NCBI GenBank assembly: GCA_017555875.1
Contig: JAFZFN010000013.1
Span: forward strand, 1 to 64,000
Length of the DNA stretch: 64,000 bases
Origin: Bacteroidaceae bacterium
GTDB lineage: Bacteria; Bacteroidota; Bacteroidia; Bacteroidales; Bacteroidaceae
Direction: 5' to 3'
Shown here: in pieces, positions 42,973-51,962 of the stretch
Layout of the letters: each line of letters starts with the position of its first letter
How positions within the stretch are numbered: position 1 is the first letter of the stretch
Notes under the pieces: model-generated
What the model was told of the DNA's origin: nothing
Seen by the model: the letters and a program-made list of their open reading frames with translations, nothing else
Database searches by the model: none
Position numbers and translations under genes: made by a program

Positions 42973-43584
42973 ATGATAAAAATAAACATACAACCAACGC
43001 AAGATAGCCTCGTAGGCCAAAGCCACTGGTGGGGATTCCCCGACCTGCCAGTGGATGTAGAATGGCCCGAGAACGAGGAGGGCAACTTGCTCACCTTCAT
43101 CTGCCAGGTGCGATTGGAGGAGATAGCCGCCTTAGACCCCGAGGGACTGCTGCCTCATGAGGGGATGATGTGGTTCTTTGCCGATATGGACTACTTCTTG
43201 GGTGACGACGAGGCACCGTGTCATGGCATGGGTGAGTGGGAGCCTGGCACCTACAGGGTGATATATGCAAAGGATACGGCCCAGCTGCAAACCCACGAAT
43301 ACTATTGGGAAGACGGCGCGTTGGCTGTGCTTGAGGCCGAGGGGATGACGTTTGAACCGTCGGAGAGTGAAGAGGAGTTTGGTTTCAAGCTCTTGGGCAT
43401 GCCAGCCATGACCGAGGGCTATGAGAATGAGAACGAGGGTTTGGTATCGCTCCTTCAGCTCGACGAGGAGGAGCGATGGACGATGCGCTTCTTTGATTGT
43501 GGTACGATAAACTTTATGATTCCCCACGAAGCCCTGCTCAAACGACGTTTCGATGAGTGCTCGCTGGTGCTGCATTCGTCTTAA
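42973..43584 (+). CDS. DUF1963 (YwqG-like) protein
   Basis: The 203-residue acidic protein fits the YwqG/DUF1963 family: HWWGFPDLPVDVEWPENEEG near the start, LLTFICQVRLEEIAALDPEG, GMMWFFADMDYF and LLQLDEEERWTMRFFDCGTI with INFMIPHEALLKRRFDE at the end. The pattern is W-P-x-G-x-x-L-x-F-x-x-Q then L-P-x-x-G-x-x-x-F-F. The function is unknown; members are found next to toxin or secreted-effector genes in several genomes and often are single cytoplasmic proteins. It sits 26 bp after the Sel1 gene and 58 bp before an unknown gene. Confidence 0.75.
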   Translation: MIKINIQPTQDSLVGQSHWWGFPDLPVDVEWPENEEGNLLTFICQVRLEEIAALDPEGLLPHEGMMWFFADMDYFLGDDEAPCHGMGEWEPGTYRVIYAKDTAQLQTHEYYWEDGALAVLEAEGMTFEPSESEEEFGFKLLGMPAMTEGYENENEGLVSLLQLDEEERWTMRFFDCGTINFMIPHEALLKRRFDECSLVLHSS

Positions 43585-43642
43585 CTCCTTTAACTACTAA
43601 GAGTTGAGCTTGCAAAACTTAAGTAACTAAAAAACATGAATT

Positions 43643-44470
43643 ATGATTCTTAAAATAAATCTATACACAAGAGCCGACCGTAACGAAACGTATGACGGCT
43701 ATTACGCCTCGCCCGATGAGGTGCAGATGGGGGTGTACGTAGACTGGAAGCTACCCTCAAGCTATCGAGAGTATGTGAAGAAAATCTATGTGAAGGCCTG
43801 TTCTGATGGGAAGCACGTGGAGGTGAAGAGCCCGTACGGCTCGGCCAAGTACTCCATAGATAAGGAGAGCACCTGGGACTCGGGGAGCATAGGACTGAGT
43901 TATGCCAGTTGCGAAGTGAGAATCACCTTCGTGCCGCATCAGCGAGAATATTGGGATGTGCTACTCGTTACGCATGGTGGAGCAACGTCGATGATTGCCC
44001 GTGATGAGCTGCAGAAGGGGACAAACCTATCGGGACTGCGCCCTGCCTTGGATGGAACGCCTATGCCGGGCATGGACCTCGAGGTGTGCTATATGACCCA
44101 CAACTACTTGGGGCTGTATGGTGGCGCAAACCACACTGACTTCTTCTCTTTGAGCCTGGAGAAGGGGCCCGTGGAGAGACCCGACGTCACCCTATGTCTG
44201 GAGAGCTACTCGACACTTGTTACCGAGTGGGACGAGATAGAGGAGAAGCCCGCGGAGTTTGTCGTCGACACCAAGGACTTGGCGAACTGCCACACCGATG
44301 CAGAGGCTGCCATGAGCGTGGCTCGTGCAGTGGCTGAGCAACTCCCCGAGATGGAAGAGCTCATGGCCAAATATGTGGGGTTCGCTGCCGACTTGGGACA
44401 CCAACTTGCCATCGACCTGCTTAAGGACTATTATGAAGAGAGCGACGAGCGTTACCAGGCTCACGATTAG
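43643..44470 (+). CDS. Unknown protein of the Sel1-DUF1963 group
   Basis: The protein is 275 residues, without signal peptide or membrane segment. The first ~200 residues are beta-rich (MILKINLYTRADRNETYDGY, VKKIYVKACSDGKHVEVKSP, HQREYWDVLLVTHGGATSMI). The C-terminal ~60 residues are helical (DAEAAMSVARAVAEQLPEME, LGHQLAIDLLKDYYEESDER) and look like a worn Sel1 unit. I recognise no family. Its place after the DUF1963 gene, with 58 bp between, suggests a shared transcript. Polar, soluble and probably cytoplasmic. Confidence 0.5.
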   Translation: MILKINLYTRADRNETYDGYYASPDEVQMGVYVDWKLPSSYREYVKKIYVKACSDGKHVEVKSPYGSAKYSIDKESTWDSGSIGLSYASCEVRITFVPHQREYWDVLLVTHGGATSMIARDELQKGTNLSGLRPALDGTPMPGMDLEVCYMTHNYLGLYGGANHTDFFSLSLEKGPVERPDVTLCLESYSTLVTEWDEIEEKPAEFVVDTKDLANCHTDAEAAMSVARAVAEQLPEMEELMAKYVGFAADLGHQLAIDLLKDYYEESDERYQAHD

Positions 44471-44492
44471 CAATATTATTTCACGGAAATTA

Positions 44493-44522
44493 TTGTTTTT
44501 TGACATTTTGGTTCTATCTTTG
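44493..44522 (+). promoter_or_regulatory. Promoter before the two-TM protein gene
   Basis: TTG at 44493-44495 and TATCTTTG at 44515-44522, 19 bp apart, 33 bp before the ATG. Confidence 0.6.
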
Positions 44523-44554
44523 CAAGTCGTAAACCATAATGTAATGGGTAGATT

Positions 44555-45274
44555 ATGAAAAAGATACTTACCTGGGGAGTCATTGTCCTGTGTGTGCTCC
44601 TCCTGGCCATATTGATTATTTTCCTTGAGAATGTGACGATACCTTCTCACGGAAGCCTATCGGACGGACTCGTAGCCATCGTGAGCACCTTCATCGGCAT
44701 CGTGGTGACCATGGCTATTACCGCCATCCTACTCGATGCGCAGAGCAAAAGCGAAAGTGAGAAAGAAATCAGCATTATCTACTTCCAAAAGAAACAGGAA
44801 ACCTATCAGCGATTCCTTGAGAGCCTTGGCGAAATCGTGGTGTCGCTCACCGAGAGCAACCTAAAGGGTAATGAGAAAACTCCCTATCAGAACTTTGTGA
44901 AGCTTGAAGAGCTCATCTTTCAGTTTAGCTACCTGAGAGCTCACATGAACGATGACACCTTCCGCAAAATCATTGACTCGGTGGCCGAAATCTTTGCTAC
45001 CTACCGAGAGATACGAATCTATGAAAACTACAAGAAGGACATCGAGACCCTGAAGCGCACCCGCTCGCCACACCTGAACAAGGGTTTCTATGACCTCTCG
45101 AGCCAATTGTCTGATAAGATGTTTTACATCGCATCGATATTGCACAATGACCTGTATGGACATAATGGGAGCGGGCAGACCGATAGTCAGGTGGAGGCAT
45201 CCATCAGGTCGCTGCTTGAGAAATGCGGACTCAATGACCCCAAGGTGATAGCCGGCATTACGGAAGCACAGTAA
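44555..45274 (+). CDS. Two-helix membrane protein with coiled coil, unknown function
   Basis: The 239-residue protein has two hydrophobic helices near the N-terminus (ILTWGVIVLCVLLLAILIIF and LVAIVSTFIGIVVTMAITAI). A charged helix with a coiled-coil tendency follows (DAQSKSESEKEISIIYFQKK, QETYQRFLESLGEIVVSL), then a helical cytoplasmic domain ending LLEKCGLNDPKVIAGI. It has its own promoter. It resembles helical membrane proteins of unknown role that lie beside defence or restriction genes in other genomes, but no named family is recognised. It does not appear linked to the TonB receptor gene that starts 36 bp later, although read-through is possible. Confidence 0.55.
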   Translation: MKKILTWGVIVLCVLLLAILIIFLENVTIPSHGSLSDGLVAIVSTFIGIVVTMAITAILLDAQSKSESEKEISIIYFQKKQETYQRFLESLGEIVVSLTESNLKGNEKTPYQNFVKLEELIFQFSYLRAHMNDDTFRKIIDSVAEIFATYREIRIYENYKKDIETLKRTRSPHLNKGFYDLSSQLSDKMFYIASILHNDLYGHNGSGQTDSQVEASIRSLLEKCGLNDPKVIAGITEAQ

Positions 45275-45309
45275 AAACTACATATTAACATATTAATCAA
45301 CTAAGACTT

Positions 45310-47391
45310 ATGAAGAAGATTTTGTTTGGCGCATTGCTTGCCGCCATGGCAACTGGAGCTAATGCCAATGACCAGCTGGACTCGCTGTCGTATGAGATCC
45401 CTGAGGTTCAGGTAGCAGCTAAGTATATCTCTCCCGTATCAATAGGTGGAGAGACGCTGCAGATGAGACGTATGCCCCAGTCGGTGTCGGTGGTTAACCC
45501 TACTCGCATCAAGGAGATGAATATTACCACCATAGACCAAGCTATGCAGCAGGTGACGGGCGTTACCGTGATTGCCAACGACAACATGCGCAGTCAGTAT
45601 CGCTCGCGTGGTTATAGCATGAGCATCATGACCGATGGTATGCCTGCTTACAACTCGCTTGCGCTCTCACAGCAGTTTGACCTCTCGTTCTTTGAACAGG
45701 TCGAGGTGTTGCGTGGAGTGTCGAGCATCCTACAAGGTGTTCCCGACGGACAATCATTGGGCGGTGTCATTAACCTCGTGAAGAAGAAAACACACAAGGA
45801 TTGGGCATTGGTGACATCGGCCAACATGGGCTCGTGGAATAATGTTCGTGCTGAGATTGACCTGAACGCTCCCCTCACCAGTGATGGCCGCCTGAGAAGC
45901 CGTTGGGTGGTGTTCCTCAACAACAGGGATTTCTTCTATGAGCGTTCGAGCATGTATAAGAATGGTGCCTATGGCGTCATCGACTGGGATGCTACACGCA
46001 CCACCCAGCTGTCGCTCTCGTATGCCTACCAGCATGCCTATGGCGATGTGCTCTACAATGGCTTGCCTGCGCTGCGTGCCACTAAGGAGGACCAAAGCCG
46101 TAACCATCTCCCCGTGGACCGCACCTTCAACCCCACACCCGATTGGGACAACACCGAGTGGGAAACTCAGGAACTTATGCTGAGCCTCAATCAGCAAATC
46201 ACCGACATGTGGAGCGTGAAGGCCAAGTCGGGCATGCGCTGGCAACATCAGGAGAACAAGTATGCATCGGCTGGTACGGTCACCGCTGCCGACAGCTCAT
46301 CAAACTACTTGCGCGGATATAATAATGAATACTTGCCTCGCTTCGTGTCGGCAGTCGACGTGACGGGTAAGTTCTTCCTGTTTGATCGTGTGCAACGTGT
46401 CTTTGTGGGTGCCAACTATGAGAACTTTGTCGACGACAAGCAATACCTCAGTGCTTACTATATGGTTAAGTTTGGCAATCCCTTCCAAGTGCCCGACTTC
46501 GAGGTGCCCTACCACATGTTAAACAAGTCCAAGATGCGCGTTCGTCAGAGTGGTGTCTATGGTCAGCTTCGCTTGGCTCTTCTCGACAACCTGAACGTGC
46601 AGGTGGGTACCCGCATGAGCTCTGTCACAGCAAGCTTGTATGACTTCAACAACAACGTGTGGAACGAGGCCATCAGCGAGAAGTACAAGTTTACTCCCTT
46701 CGCAGGCATCACCTACGACCCCGTAGATGCCATGACCATGTATGCCAGCTACTCAAGCATCTTCGTGCCTCAGACCGAGCGCAAAGAGGACGGCTCTATG
46801 CTCGACCCCCGCACAGGACATCAGGCCGAGGTGGGCGTGAAGTCGGAGTTCTGGAATGGTAAGCTGGCCATGAACGGAGCACTCTTCTACCTGCTCGACG
46901 ATGGTCGTGCCTATCGCGTAAACCCCGCAGCCAATGCTTATGTCAATGGTGGACGTGTTGAGAACAAGGGTGCCGAGATTGAAATAAACGCATTCCCCTA
47001 CAAGGGTCTGGAACTCTCGACCAGCTACACCTATCTCGATACCAAGATTACGAAGTCATCAAGTGGTGATGAGGGATTGGCCTTCAGTCCCATCGAACCT
47101 AAGCACTCATTCAAGTTCTTCGCAGCATGGCGTTTCGAGAATGGACTCAGCCTTGGTGCTAACCTCATGGCCTACAGCACCAGTTATGCTTCGGTATTGA
47201 CCCCCGAGCGTAGCCAGCCATCCTATGCATTGCTCAATGCATTCGTCTCTTATGACATGAAGAATAACGTATCACTCTATCTTAACTGCAACAACATCAC
47301 TGATCAGGTATACTACTCACGCGTGGGTGGCAATGGCGATTTCTTCGGTGACCCCAGAAACGTGATGCTGGGTGTGCGTTGCGCCTTTTAA
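45310..47391 (+). CDS. TonB-dependent siderophore-type receptor
   Basis: This 693-residue outer-membrane protein has a signal peptide (MKKILFGALLAAMATGANAN). The plug domain shows RMPQSVSVVNPTRIKEMNIT, IDQAMQQVTGVTVI, RGYSMSIMTDGMP and FEQVEVLRGVSSILQGVPDG; then GGVINLVKKKT and a 22-strand barrel with a C-terminal aromatic residue (GDPRNVMLGVRCAF). The order is that of the siderophore (FhuA/FoxA) class, not SusC. There is no N-terminal carboxypeptidase-like extension. The ABC exporter-like gene follows 8 bp later, so the pair likely moves the same ligand, perhaps an iron chelate, peptide or cobalamin-like compound. No Fur box recognised. Confidence 0.9.
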   Translation: MKKILFGALLAAMATGANANDQLDSLSYEIPEVQVAAKYISPVSIGGETLQMRRMPQSVSVVNPTRIKEMNITTIDQAMQQVTGVTVIANDNMRSQYRSRGYSMSIMTDGMPAYNSLALSQQFDLSFFEQVEVLRGVSSILQGVPDGQSLGGVINLVKKKTHKDWALVTSANMGSWNNVRAEIDLNAPLTSDGRLRSRWVVFLNNRDFFYERSSMYKNGAYGVIDWDATRTTQLSLSYAYQHAYGDVLYNGLPALRATKEDQSRNHLPVDRTFNPTPDWDNTEWETQELMLSLNQQITDMWSVKAKSGMRWQHQENKYASAGTVTAADSSSNYLRGYNNEYLPRFVSAVDVTGKFFLFDRVQRVFVGANYENFVDDKQYLSAYYMVKFGNPFQVPDFEVPYHMLNKSKMRVRQSGVYGQLRLALLDNLNVQVGTRMSSVTASLYDFNNNVWNEAISEKYKFTPFAGITYDPVDAMTMYASYSSIFVPQTERKEDGSMLDPRTGHQAEVGVKSEFWNGKLAMNGALFYLLDDGRAYRVNPAANAYVNGGRVENKGAEIEINAFPYKGLELSTSYTYLDTKITKSSSGDEGLAFSPIEPKHSFKFFAAWRFENGLSLGANLMAYSTSYASVLTPERSQPSYALLNAFVSYDMKNNVSLYLNCNNITDQVYYSRVGGNGDFFGDPRNVMLGVRCAF

Positions 47392-47399
47392 GTTAGCTG

Positions 47400-49088
47400 A
47401 TGAACAGAACTCAGGATCGAAAGCTGTCTAAGTCGGAGTTTCTAGATAGCTGGCAACTGATAAAGCCTTGGTGGGTATCTGAGGAGAAATGGGTCGCGCG
47501 CGGCCTGTTTCTCCTTGTCTTCCTGCTCGACATGGCTATCGTGGGGGTAGGAGCTTGGCTGACCTATTGGAATAAGAATTTCTTCAATGCCTTCACTGCC
47601 TACGACCAACCCTTGGTGTGGAAACTCATGGGTGAGGCCCTCATCATCGCCATCTGCGGCATCAGTGCCGATGCCATGCGCACATGGTTCTATCAAACCC
47701 TTCAGATGCGGTGGAGAAAGTGGATTACTAACGTCTACCTGAAGAAGTGGCTCCATGGCAGCACATTCTACCGCATCGAGGCAAGTCGCAATATTGATAA
47801 TGCCGATCAGCGTATCTCCGAAGACCTTAAGGATATGACCGAGATAGCGCTGCACTTGAGTCTAGGCTTCTTCTCCAATCTGGTGAAGCTCATCACCTTC
47901 TCAAGCATTATATGGGGCATCTCGGGGACGCTCAGCTTTATGCTCTTCGGTGTGCAAATCAATATCCCTGGTTACATGCTGTGGGTGTCAATCATCTATG
48001 CGCTTGCAGCCTCTATCTTGCTCGAGAAGCGTGGTAGGAAGATGGTCGATGTGGAGTATGAGCAACAGATGCGCGAGTCGGACTTCCGTTTCCAGATGAT
48101 GCGAATCCGCGAGAATAGTGCACAGATTGCCATTAGCAATGGCGGTGAGTCTGAGCAGTGGCTGCTGAAACGCCTCTTTGCTAAGATTGAGGCCAATTGG
48201 GAGTACTTCAAGCTCTACACACGCCGCATCACCATCATCGAGAAGGGCTACACCGAGTTTGGCATCTTGTTGGCCTATCTCATCATCATCCCTCGCTACT
48301 TTGCTAAGGAGATCATGCTCGGGTCAATCATGCAGCTCACGATGTGTTTCACCAACGTGCGTGTCGGATTCGCGTGGTTTGTGTTCCAATACAAGCGTTT
48401 GGCATCGTTGCGATCGATGTGTTACCGTCTGAGCGAACTGTATCACCATATTAATATGGACACCAAGCAGGATATCCAGTTTGTGAAGAGTAGCGATGGA
48501 ACTCTGCGTGTTGAGCACTTGCAGCTCTCTTTGGTGACGGGTAGAGTGATTACAAATATCGATGAGCTCGAGATTCTTCCTGCTTCAAGGTGGCTCATAC
48601 GAGGTGAGTCGGGTGCTGGCAAGTCCACCTTTCTCAAGGCCTTGGCTGGTATCTGGCAATATGGCGAAGGTACTATCCGTGTTCCCGAGCGCAAGATGCT
48701 ATTCTTGCCTCAAGAAAGCTACCTCCCTCTGGGTACGTTGCGTACCGCGCTGTGCTACCCCGAGGCCGCCAGCCTATTCGATGATGCTGCTTGTGCTCGT
48801 GTGTTGACCCTGTGTGGCTTGCGCCAATACATTGAGCATCTCGATGATGATGACATCACCTGGAGCCGAAAGATGTCTCCCGGTGAGAAACAGCGACTGG
48901 CATTTGCCAAGAGCCTCCTCTTGCGCCCCGACTACCTGTTCTTAGATGAAGCTACCTCAGCACTTGACAATGCGATGGAGCAGCACCTCTATTCGTGCTT
49001 GCTCGACGAACTGCCTGAGACTACCATCGTCAGCGTGGCTCATCGACTCACCATCGATAAGTATCATGATCATGTGCTTGTCATCTGA
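47400..49088 (+). CDS. SbmA/BacA/YddA-like ABC transporter (fused permease and ATPase)
   Basis: The protein is 562 residues. The N-terminal ~340 residues are a membrane domain of the ABC_membrane_2 / SbmA-BacA type: WWVSEEKWVARGLFLLVFLL, FYRIEASRNIDNADQRISED (the conserved NPDQRI-like signature) and later GFAWFVFQYKRLASLRS. The ATPase follows with Walker A RGESGAGKSTFLKALAG, a Q-loop in LFLPQESYLPLGTLR, signature MSPGEKQRLAFAKSLLL and Walker B YLFLDEATSALD. Relatives (YddA, Rv1819c, ABCD) move cobalamin, peptides or acyl compounds, some inward despite their exporter fold. Being coupled to a TonB receptor suggests import of the receptor ligand across the inner membrane. Substrate not known. 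Confidence 0.88.
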   Translation: MNRTQDRKLSKSEFLDSWQLIKPWWVSEEKWVARGLFLLVFLLDMAIVGVGAWLTYWNKNFFNAFTAYDQPLVWKLMGEALIIAICGISADAMRTWFYQTLQMRWRKWITNVYLKKWLHGSTFYRIEASRNIDNADQRISEDLKDMTEIALHLSLGFFSNLVKLITFSSIIWGISGTLSFMLFGVQINIPGYMLWVSIIYALAASILLEKRGRKMVDVEYEQQMRESDFRFQMMRIRENSAQIAISNGGESEQWLLKRLFAKIEANWEYFKLYTRRITIIEKGYTEFGILLAYLIIIPRYFAKEIMLGSIMQLTMCFTNVRVGFAWFVFQYKRLASLRSMCYRLSELYHHINMDTKQDIQFVKSSDGTLRVEHLQLSLVTGRVITNIDELEILPASRWLIRGESGAGKSTFLKALAGIWQYGEGTIRVPERKMLFLPQESYLPLGTLRTALCYPEAASLFDDAACARVLTLCGLRQYIEHLDDDDITWSRKMSPGEKQRLAFAKSLLLRPDYLFLDEATSALDNAMEQHLYSCLLDELPETTIVSVAHRLTIDKYHDHVLVI

Positions 49089-49143
49089 GAAGCGTAAACT
49101 CTAGAGATTAGCCCGCTAAAAAACATTAATCGTGTGAGTTGGC

Positions 49144-49332
49144 CTAGAATTTGATGTAGAGCCATCTGCCCTCCTCAAACAAGTTTTTGTCGAGGTCACA
49201 AAGGTGCTTGCCGCCTAGCTCTTCCATCTTGCGATAAAAGTCCCTTCCATGGCCCAGAACAAAGTCGTGAGTGATTTCGTGGATAAGCAGCGAGTCGAGG
49301 CTATCGACGAGGAGTTTTATGTGACAACGCAA
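49144..49332 (-). pseudogene. C-terminal remnant of a zinc metalloprotease-like protein (HEITH)
   Basis: The 60-odd residues include LLIHEITHDFVLGHGRDFYR and KMEELGG. The HExTH and the later His resemble the zinc site of YgjP/DUF45- or SprT-like peptidases, where HExxH is followed by a third His near NHGxxFW. There is no ATG; the frame begins at a TTG, where a TATCTTTG -7 box also lies on the minus strand. It is therefore probably a 5'-truncated relic. A short leaderless protein cannot be excluded. Confidence 0.4.
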
Positions 49333-49377
49333 AGATACGCAACTTTTGGGGCGCGAAACTAGAAAAACGGATAAATG

Positions 49378-49409
49378 TTTGCAAAATCAAAAAGAATGGC
49401 ATACATTTG
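49378..49409 (+). promoter_or_regulatory. Promoter of the leader RNA and AAA+ gene
   Basis: TTTG (49378-49381), exactly 20 bp, TACATTTG (49402-49409): full consensus. Transcription should begin near 49414, 270 nt before the AAA+ start. Confidence 0.75.
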
Positions 49410-49413
49410 CCAT

Positions 49414-49655
49414 GTGTAATGCGGAAACGCAGTCTTTAACAATGAATCAAAACTTCGATTTACAGTACTCAAAGATGACTATCGTAGCATGCGACATGGT
49501 GACATGACGAGTGTCGCTCTGTTTGTATGTCTATGTAGCGTTGTTCTTTGAGCGACTGGACACCCTCCGACGGCTCGTTAGGTTCGGAGTAACCACGAGT
49601 GATGGGGTCGGGAGATTTGCACAGGAGTCTATTCTGTGCATGAGAGTTTTTTTTA
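49414..49655 (+). ncRNA. Candidate structured leader or small RNA before the AAA+ gene
   Basis: A 240-nt untranslated stretch starts at a strong promoter and ends in a terminator-like hairpin. Stems seen are CTCCGAC/GTTCGGAG (around 49564-49589) and the final GCACAG (49619-49624) / CTGTGC (49634-49639) followed by TGAGAG and an eight-T run. The T-run sits 30 bp before the AAA+ ATG, so it could work as an attenuator. A short ORF, MNQNFDLQYSKMTIVACDMV plus Thr, lies at 49442-49507. The family is not recognised. Confidence 0.45.
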
Positions 49656-49683
49656 TTTTATTCATTCTTAAAGATTATACAAT

Positions 49684-51843
49684 ATGAAGACAAACATAGA
49701 TTTTTCAAACAATATGTCTATTCATCCTCGATTGGGGGATGGAGAGGTACGCCGCAAGGCGGATGATGTACGTGCGGGGCGCTTCACCTCAGGAGCGCTC
49801 TGCTTATACTGTGAGCTGGAGAGCCGCCTTCCAGAGGATAGCATGATAAATGCTGTGTGCTACTCTGAAGATTGGCAACTGATGGCTGAGGGAATGTGTG
49901 TGCATCCTCGTGGTCGTGAGGCTCATCGTCGGGTAGGGGTAACGCTTCGAAGCAAGCGGATATGGATGGAGGGGATGTTTCATGTGTTGCTATCACACAA
50001 CGGTGAGCCCTTTGCCGTGGCGGAGTTTCGGTACGACGGGGCCTCCTCGATGCCTTGCAGGGTGCGTAGCTTAGGCGTCTCGGATGTGGAGTATCAGCTG
50101 CTGACGCGAGTGGTGACGGACGACGACTTGCGTTGGTCTGACGTGCACCGCTTCGATGGAGTGGGGGAGGTGAAGTTGGACCTCGTAAGACACTTCTGTC
50201 GCAGAGACTTCTATGCTCTGTGTCGCGAGAATGAGCTGTCGCTGCGTGGGGTACATCGTTATGCTGTGATCACCGCACCGACGACATGTTCGGCCTATCG
50301 CCTGGCAGAGGTGTTGCCGCGCTATTTGCACTTTCCCTGCGTGGGGGTGGACCTCATCTCGTGTAGGAAGTACAAGCCCGATGACCTAAACAGTGCATTC
50401 TCATTCTCCTACATAGAAGATAAGGTGGTGGTGCTCACCGACCTGGTATCGCTGACAGCACGACAGGGACGAGAGAAACTCAATGAGGTAGAGCAAGCTA
50501 TCGAGAATGCGGAACACGCATGTTATATCTTCTTCGTGGGCAAGCAGGATGAGGTGGAGCAGCTTTGCCAACACTCGCCCATCGTGGCCAAGGCACTGAC
50601 AGGAGCACCGCGATTTGACCTTGCCCACCCGTCGGTGGCCGAGAGGGTAGAGATGCTGCGCAGTTACGTGAGCGAGGAGGACCTTGTATTGTCACCCAAG
50701 GTCGAAGATGCCTTGGCTAGGCAGGTGATGGAGCATGCCGACGAGCTGCTCGACTGGGAACCCGATGACTATCAGCACTATGTGCGAACTGACCTTTTCG
50801 AGCGACTGCACCATCGTGTGCAGCGAGCTATCGATGAGGGTCGCGAGCCGAAGCCCGAGCAGCTGCTTGCTCTGCAGGTGGAGGACTTTAATATAGCATC
50901 CTATGTCACTATGCATGAGGAGGGGGAGAAGGAGAAGCCCTCAAGCAATGAGGCCCTCTATCGCAAGAGCATGGCCGAATTGGAGGCCTTAGTAGGACTT
51001 TATTCGTTGAAAGCGCAAATAGTCAAAGACTTAGCTATGATGCGGTTTTATGAAGAACGTCGTCGCATGGGGCTTCCTTACGAGAATGGGGCAACGCATC
51101 ATATGCTCTTTACAGGTAATCCAGGAACAGGAAAAACTACCGTGGCGCGACTTATCGGGAAGATATATCATGCCATGGGGTATCTTACAAAGGGAGAGGT
51201 TATATCGGTTGATCGTACTCAGCTGGTAGGAGCTCACATCGGTGAGACAGAGGAAAATATGATCAATGTGTTGAAGCGTGCCAAGGGTAATGTTCTCTTC
51301 ATTGACGAAGCTTATACGCTATGTGATACTACCCATGACCGCCGCGATTTTGGCTATCATGTCGTCGAGGCTCTACTCCCCGTCATGGCAGACCCTCATC
51401 CTGATATGATTATCATCTTTGCTGGCTATGCCAATGAGATGGAGCGTCTCATGCAAGTCAATCAAGGATTGAAGGGACGCTTTACTCACCATTTGCATTT
51501 CGATGACTATACAGCCGACGAGTTGATGCAGATATGTGACAATCTATTTGTGGAGCATCAATATACACTGACTGATGAGGCTCGCACTTTGCTAATCAGC
51601 ATCATAAAACGTATGGTGCAGCATAAAGACCGTTATTTCTGCAATGCGCGATGGATGAAGCAGTTTGTAGAGTCGGGTATACTACCTGCTATGGCAAGCC
51701 GTGTGATGCAATTGCCACATGTCTCCTTGGATCATGCGTTGTTGACTATCATTGAGGTGACGGATGTGGAGGCTGCAGAGTGTCTCTACGCTCCTTGTCA
51801 GGTGGAAGTAAACTTTAGACCACGCATCGGTTTTGTGGCATGA
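49684..51843 (+). CDS. CbxX/CfxQ-type AAA+ ATPase with a large N-terminal domain
   Basis: The protein is 719 residues. The C-terminal part (about 430-700) is an intact CbxX-type AAA+ module: Walker A FTGNPGTGKTTVARLIGKIY, Walker B GNVLFIDEAYTLC, GYANEMERLM, and Arg-finger region GLKGRFTHHLHF. The N-terminal ~420 residues match no family I know; RYAVITAPTTCSAYRLAEVL followed by EDKVVVLTDLVSLTARQG looks like a worn P-loop domain with a Walker-B-like strand but no GKT/S. A tandem AAA protein with a dead first ring is thus likely. CbxX relatives act as Rubisco activases and in type VII secretion (EccA). The role here, as a remodelling machine for an unknown client, is inferred. Preceded by a long structured leader. 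Confidence 0.75.
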   Translation: MKTNIDFSNNMSIHPRLGDGEVRRKADDVRAGRFTSGALCLYCELESRLPEDSMINAVCYSEDWQLMAEGMCVHPRGREAHRRVGVTLRSKRIWMEGMFHVLLSHNGEPFAVAEFRYDGASSMPCRVRSLGVSDVEYQLLTRVVTDDDLRWSDVHRFDGVGEVKLDLVRHFCRRDFYALCRENELSLRGVHRYAVITAPTTCSAYRLAEVLPRYLHFPCVGVDLISCRKYKPDDLNSAFSFSYIEDKVVVLTDLVSLTARQGREKLNEVEQAIENAEHACYIFFVGKQDEVEQLCQHSPIVAKALTGAPRFDLAHPSVAERVEMLRSYVSEEDLVLSPKVEDALARQVMEHADELLDWEPDDYQHYVRTDLFERLHHRVQRAIDEGREPKPEQLLALQVEDFNIASYVTMHEEGEKEKPSSNEALYRKSMAELEALVGLYSLKAQIVKDLAMMRFYEERRRMGLPYENGATHHMLFTGNPGTGKTTVARLIGKIYHAMGYLTKGEVISVDRTQLVGAHIGETEENMINVLKRAKGNVLFIDEAYTLCDTTHDRRDFGYHVVEALLPVMADPHPDMIIIFAGYANEMERLMQVNQGLKGRFTHHLHFDDYTADELMQICDNLFVEHQYTLTDEARTLLISIIKRMVQHKDRYFCNARWMKQFVESGILPAMASRVMQLPHVSLDHALLTIIEVTDVEAAECLYAPCQVEVNFRPRIGFVA

Positions 51844-51906
51844 GGTTGCAGAGCGATTCGCTTCTTTAGAAGGATATCAGAGAAGTGTATGTAGGCATAT
51901 TATGTA

Positions 51907-51949
51907 ATCAGAGAGGGAACTATGCCGTTCCCTCTCTGATTTTTTTTTG
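51907..51949. terminator. Terminator between the AAA+ gene and pepT
   Basis: ATCAGAGAGGGAAC pairs with GTTCCCTCTCTGAT around TATGCC, then nine T residues. A very strong stem between convergent genes. Confidence 0.9.
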
Positions 51950-51962
51950 ATTGTTCATGTAG

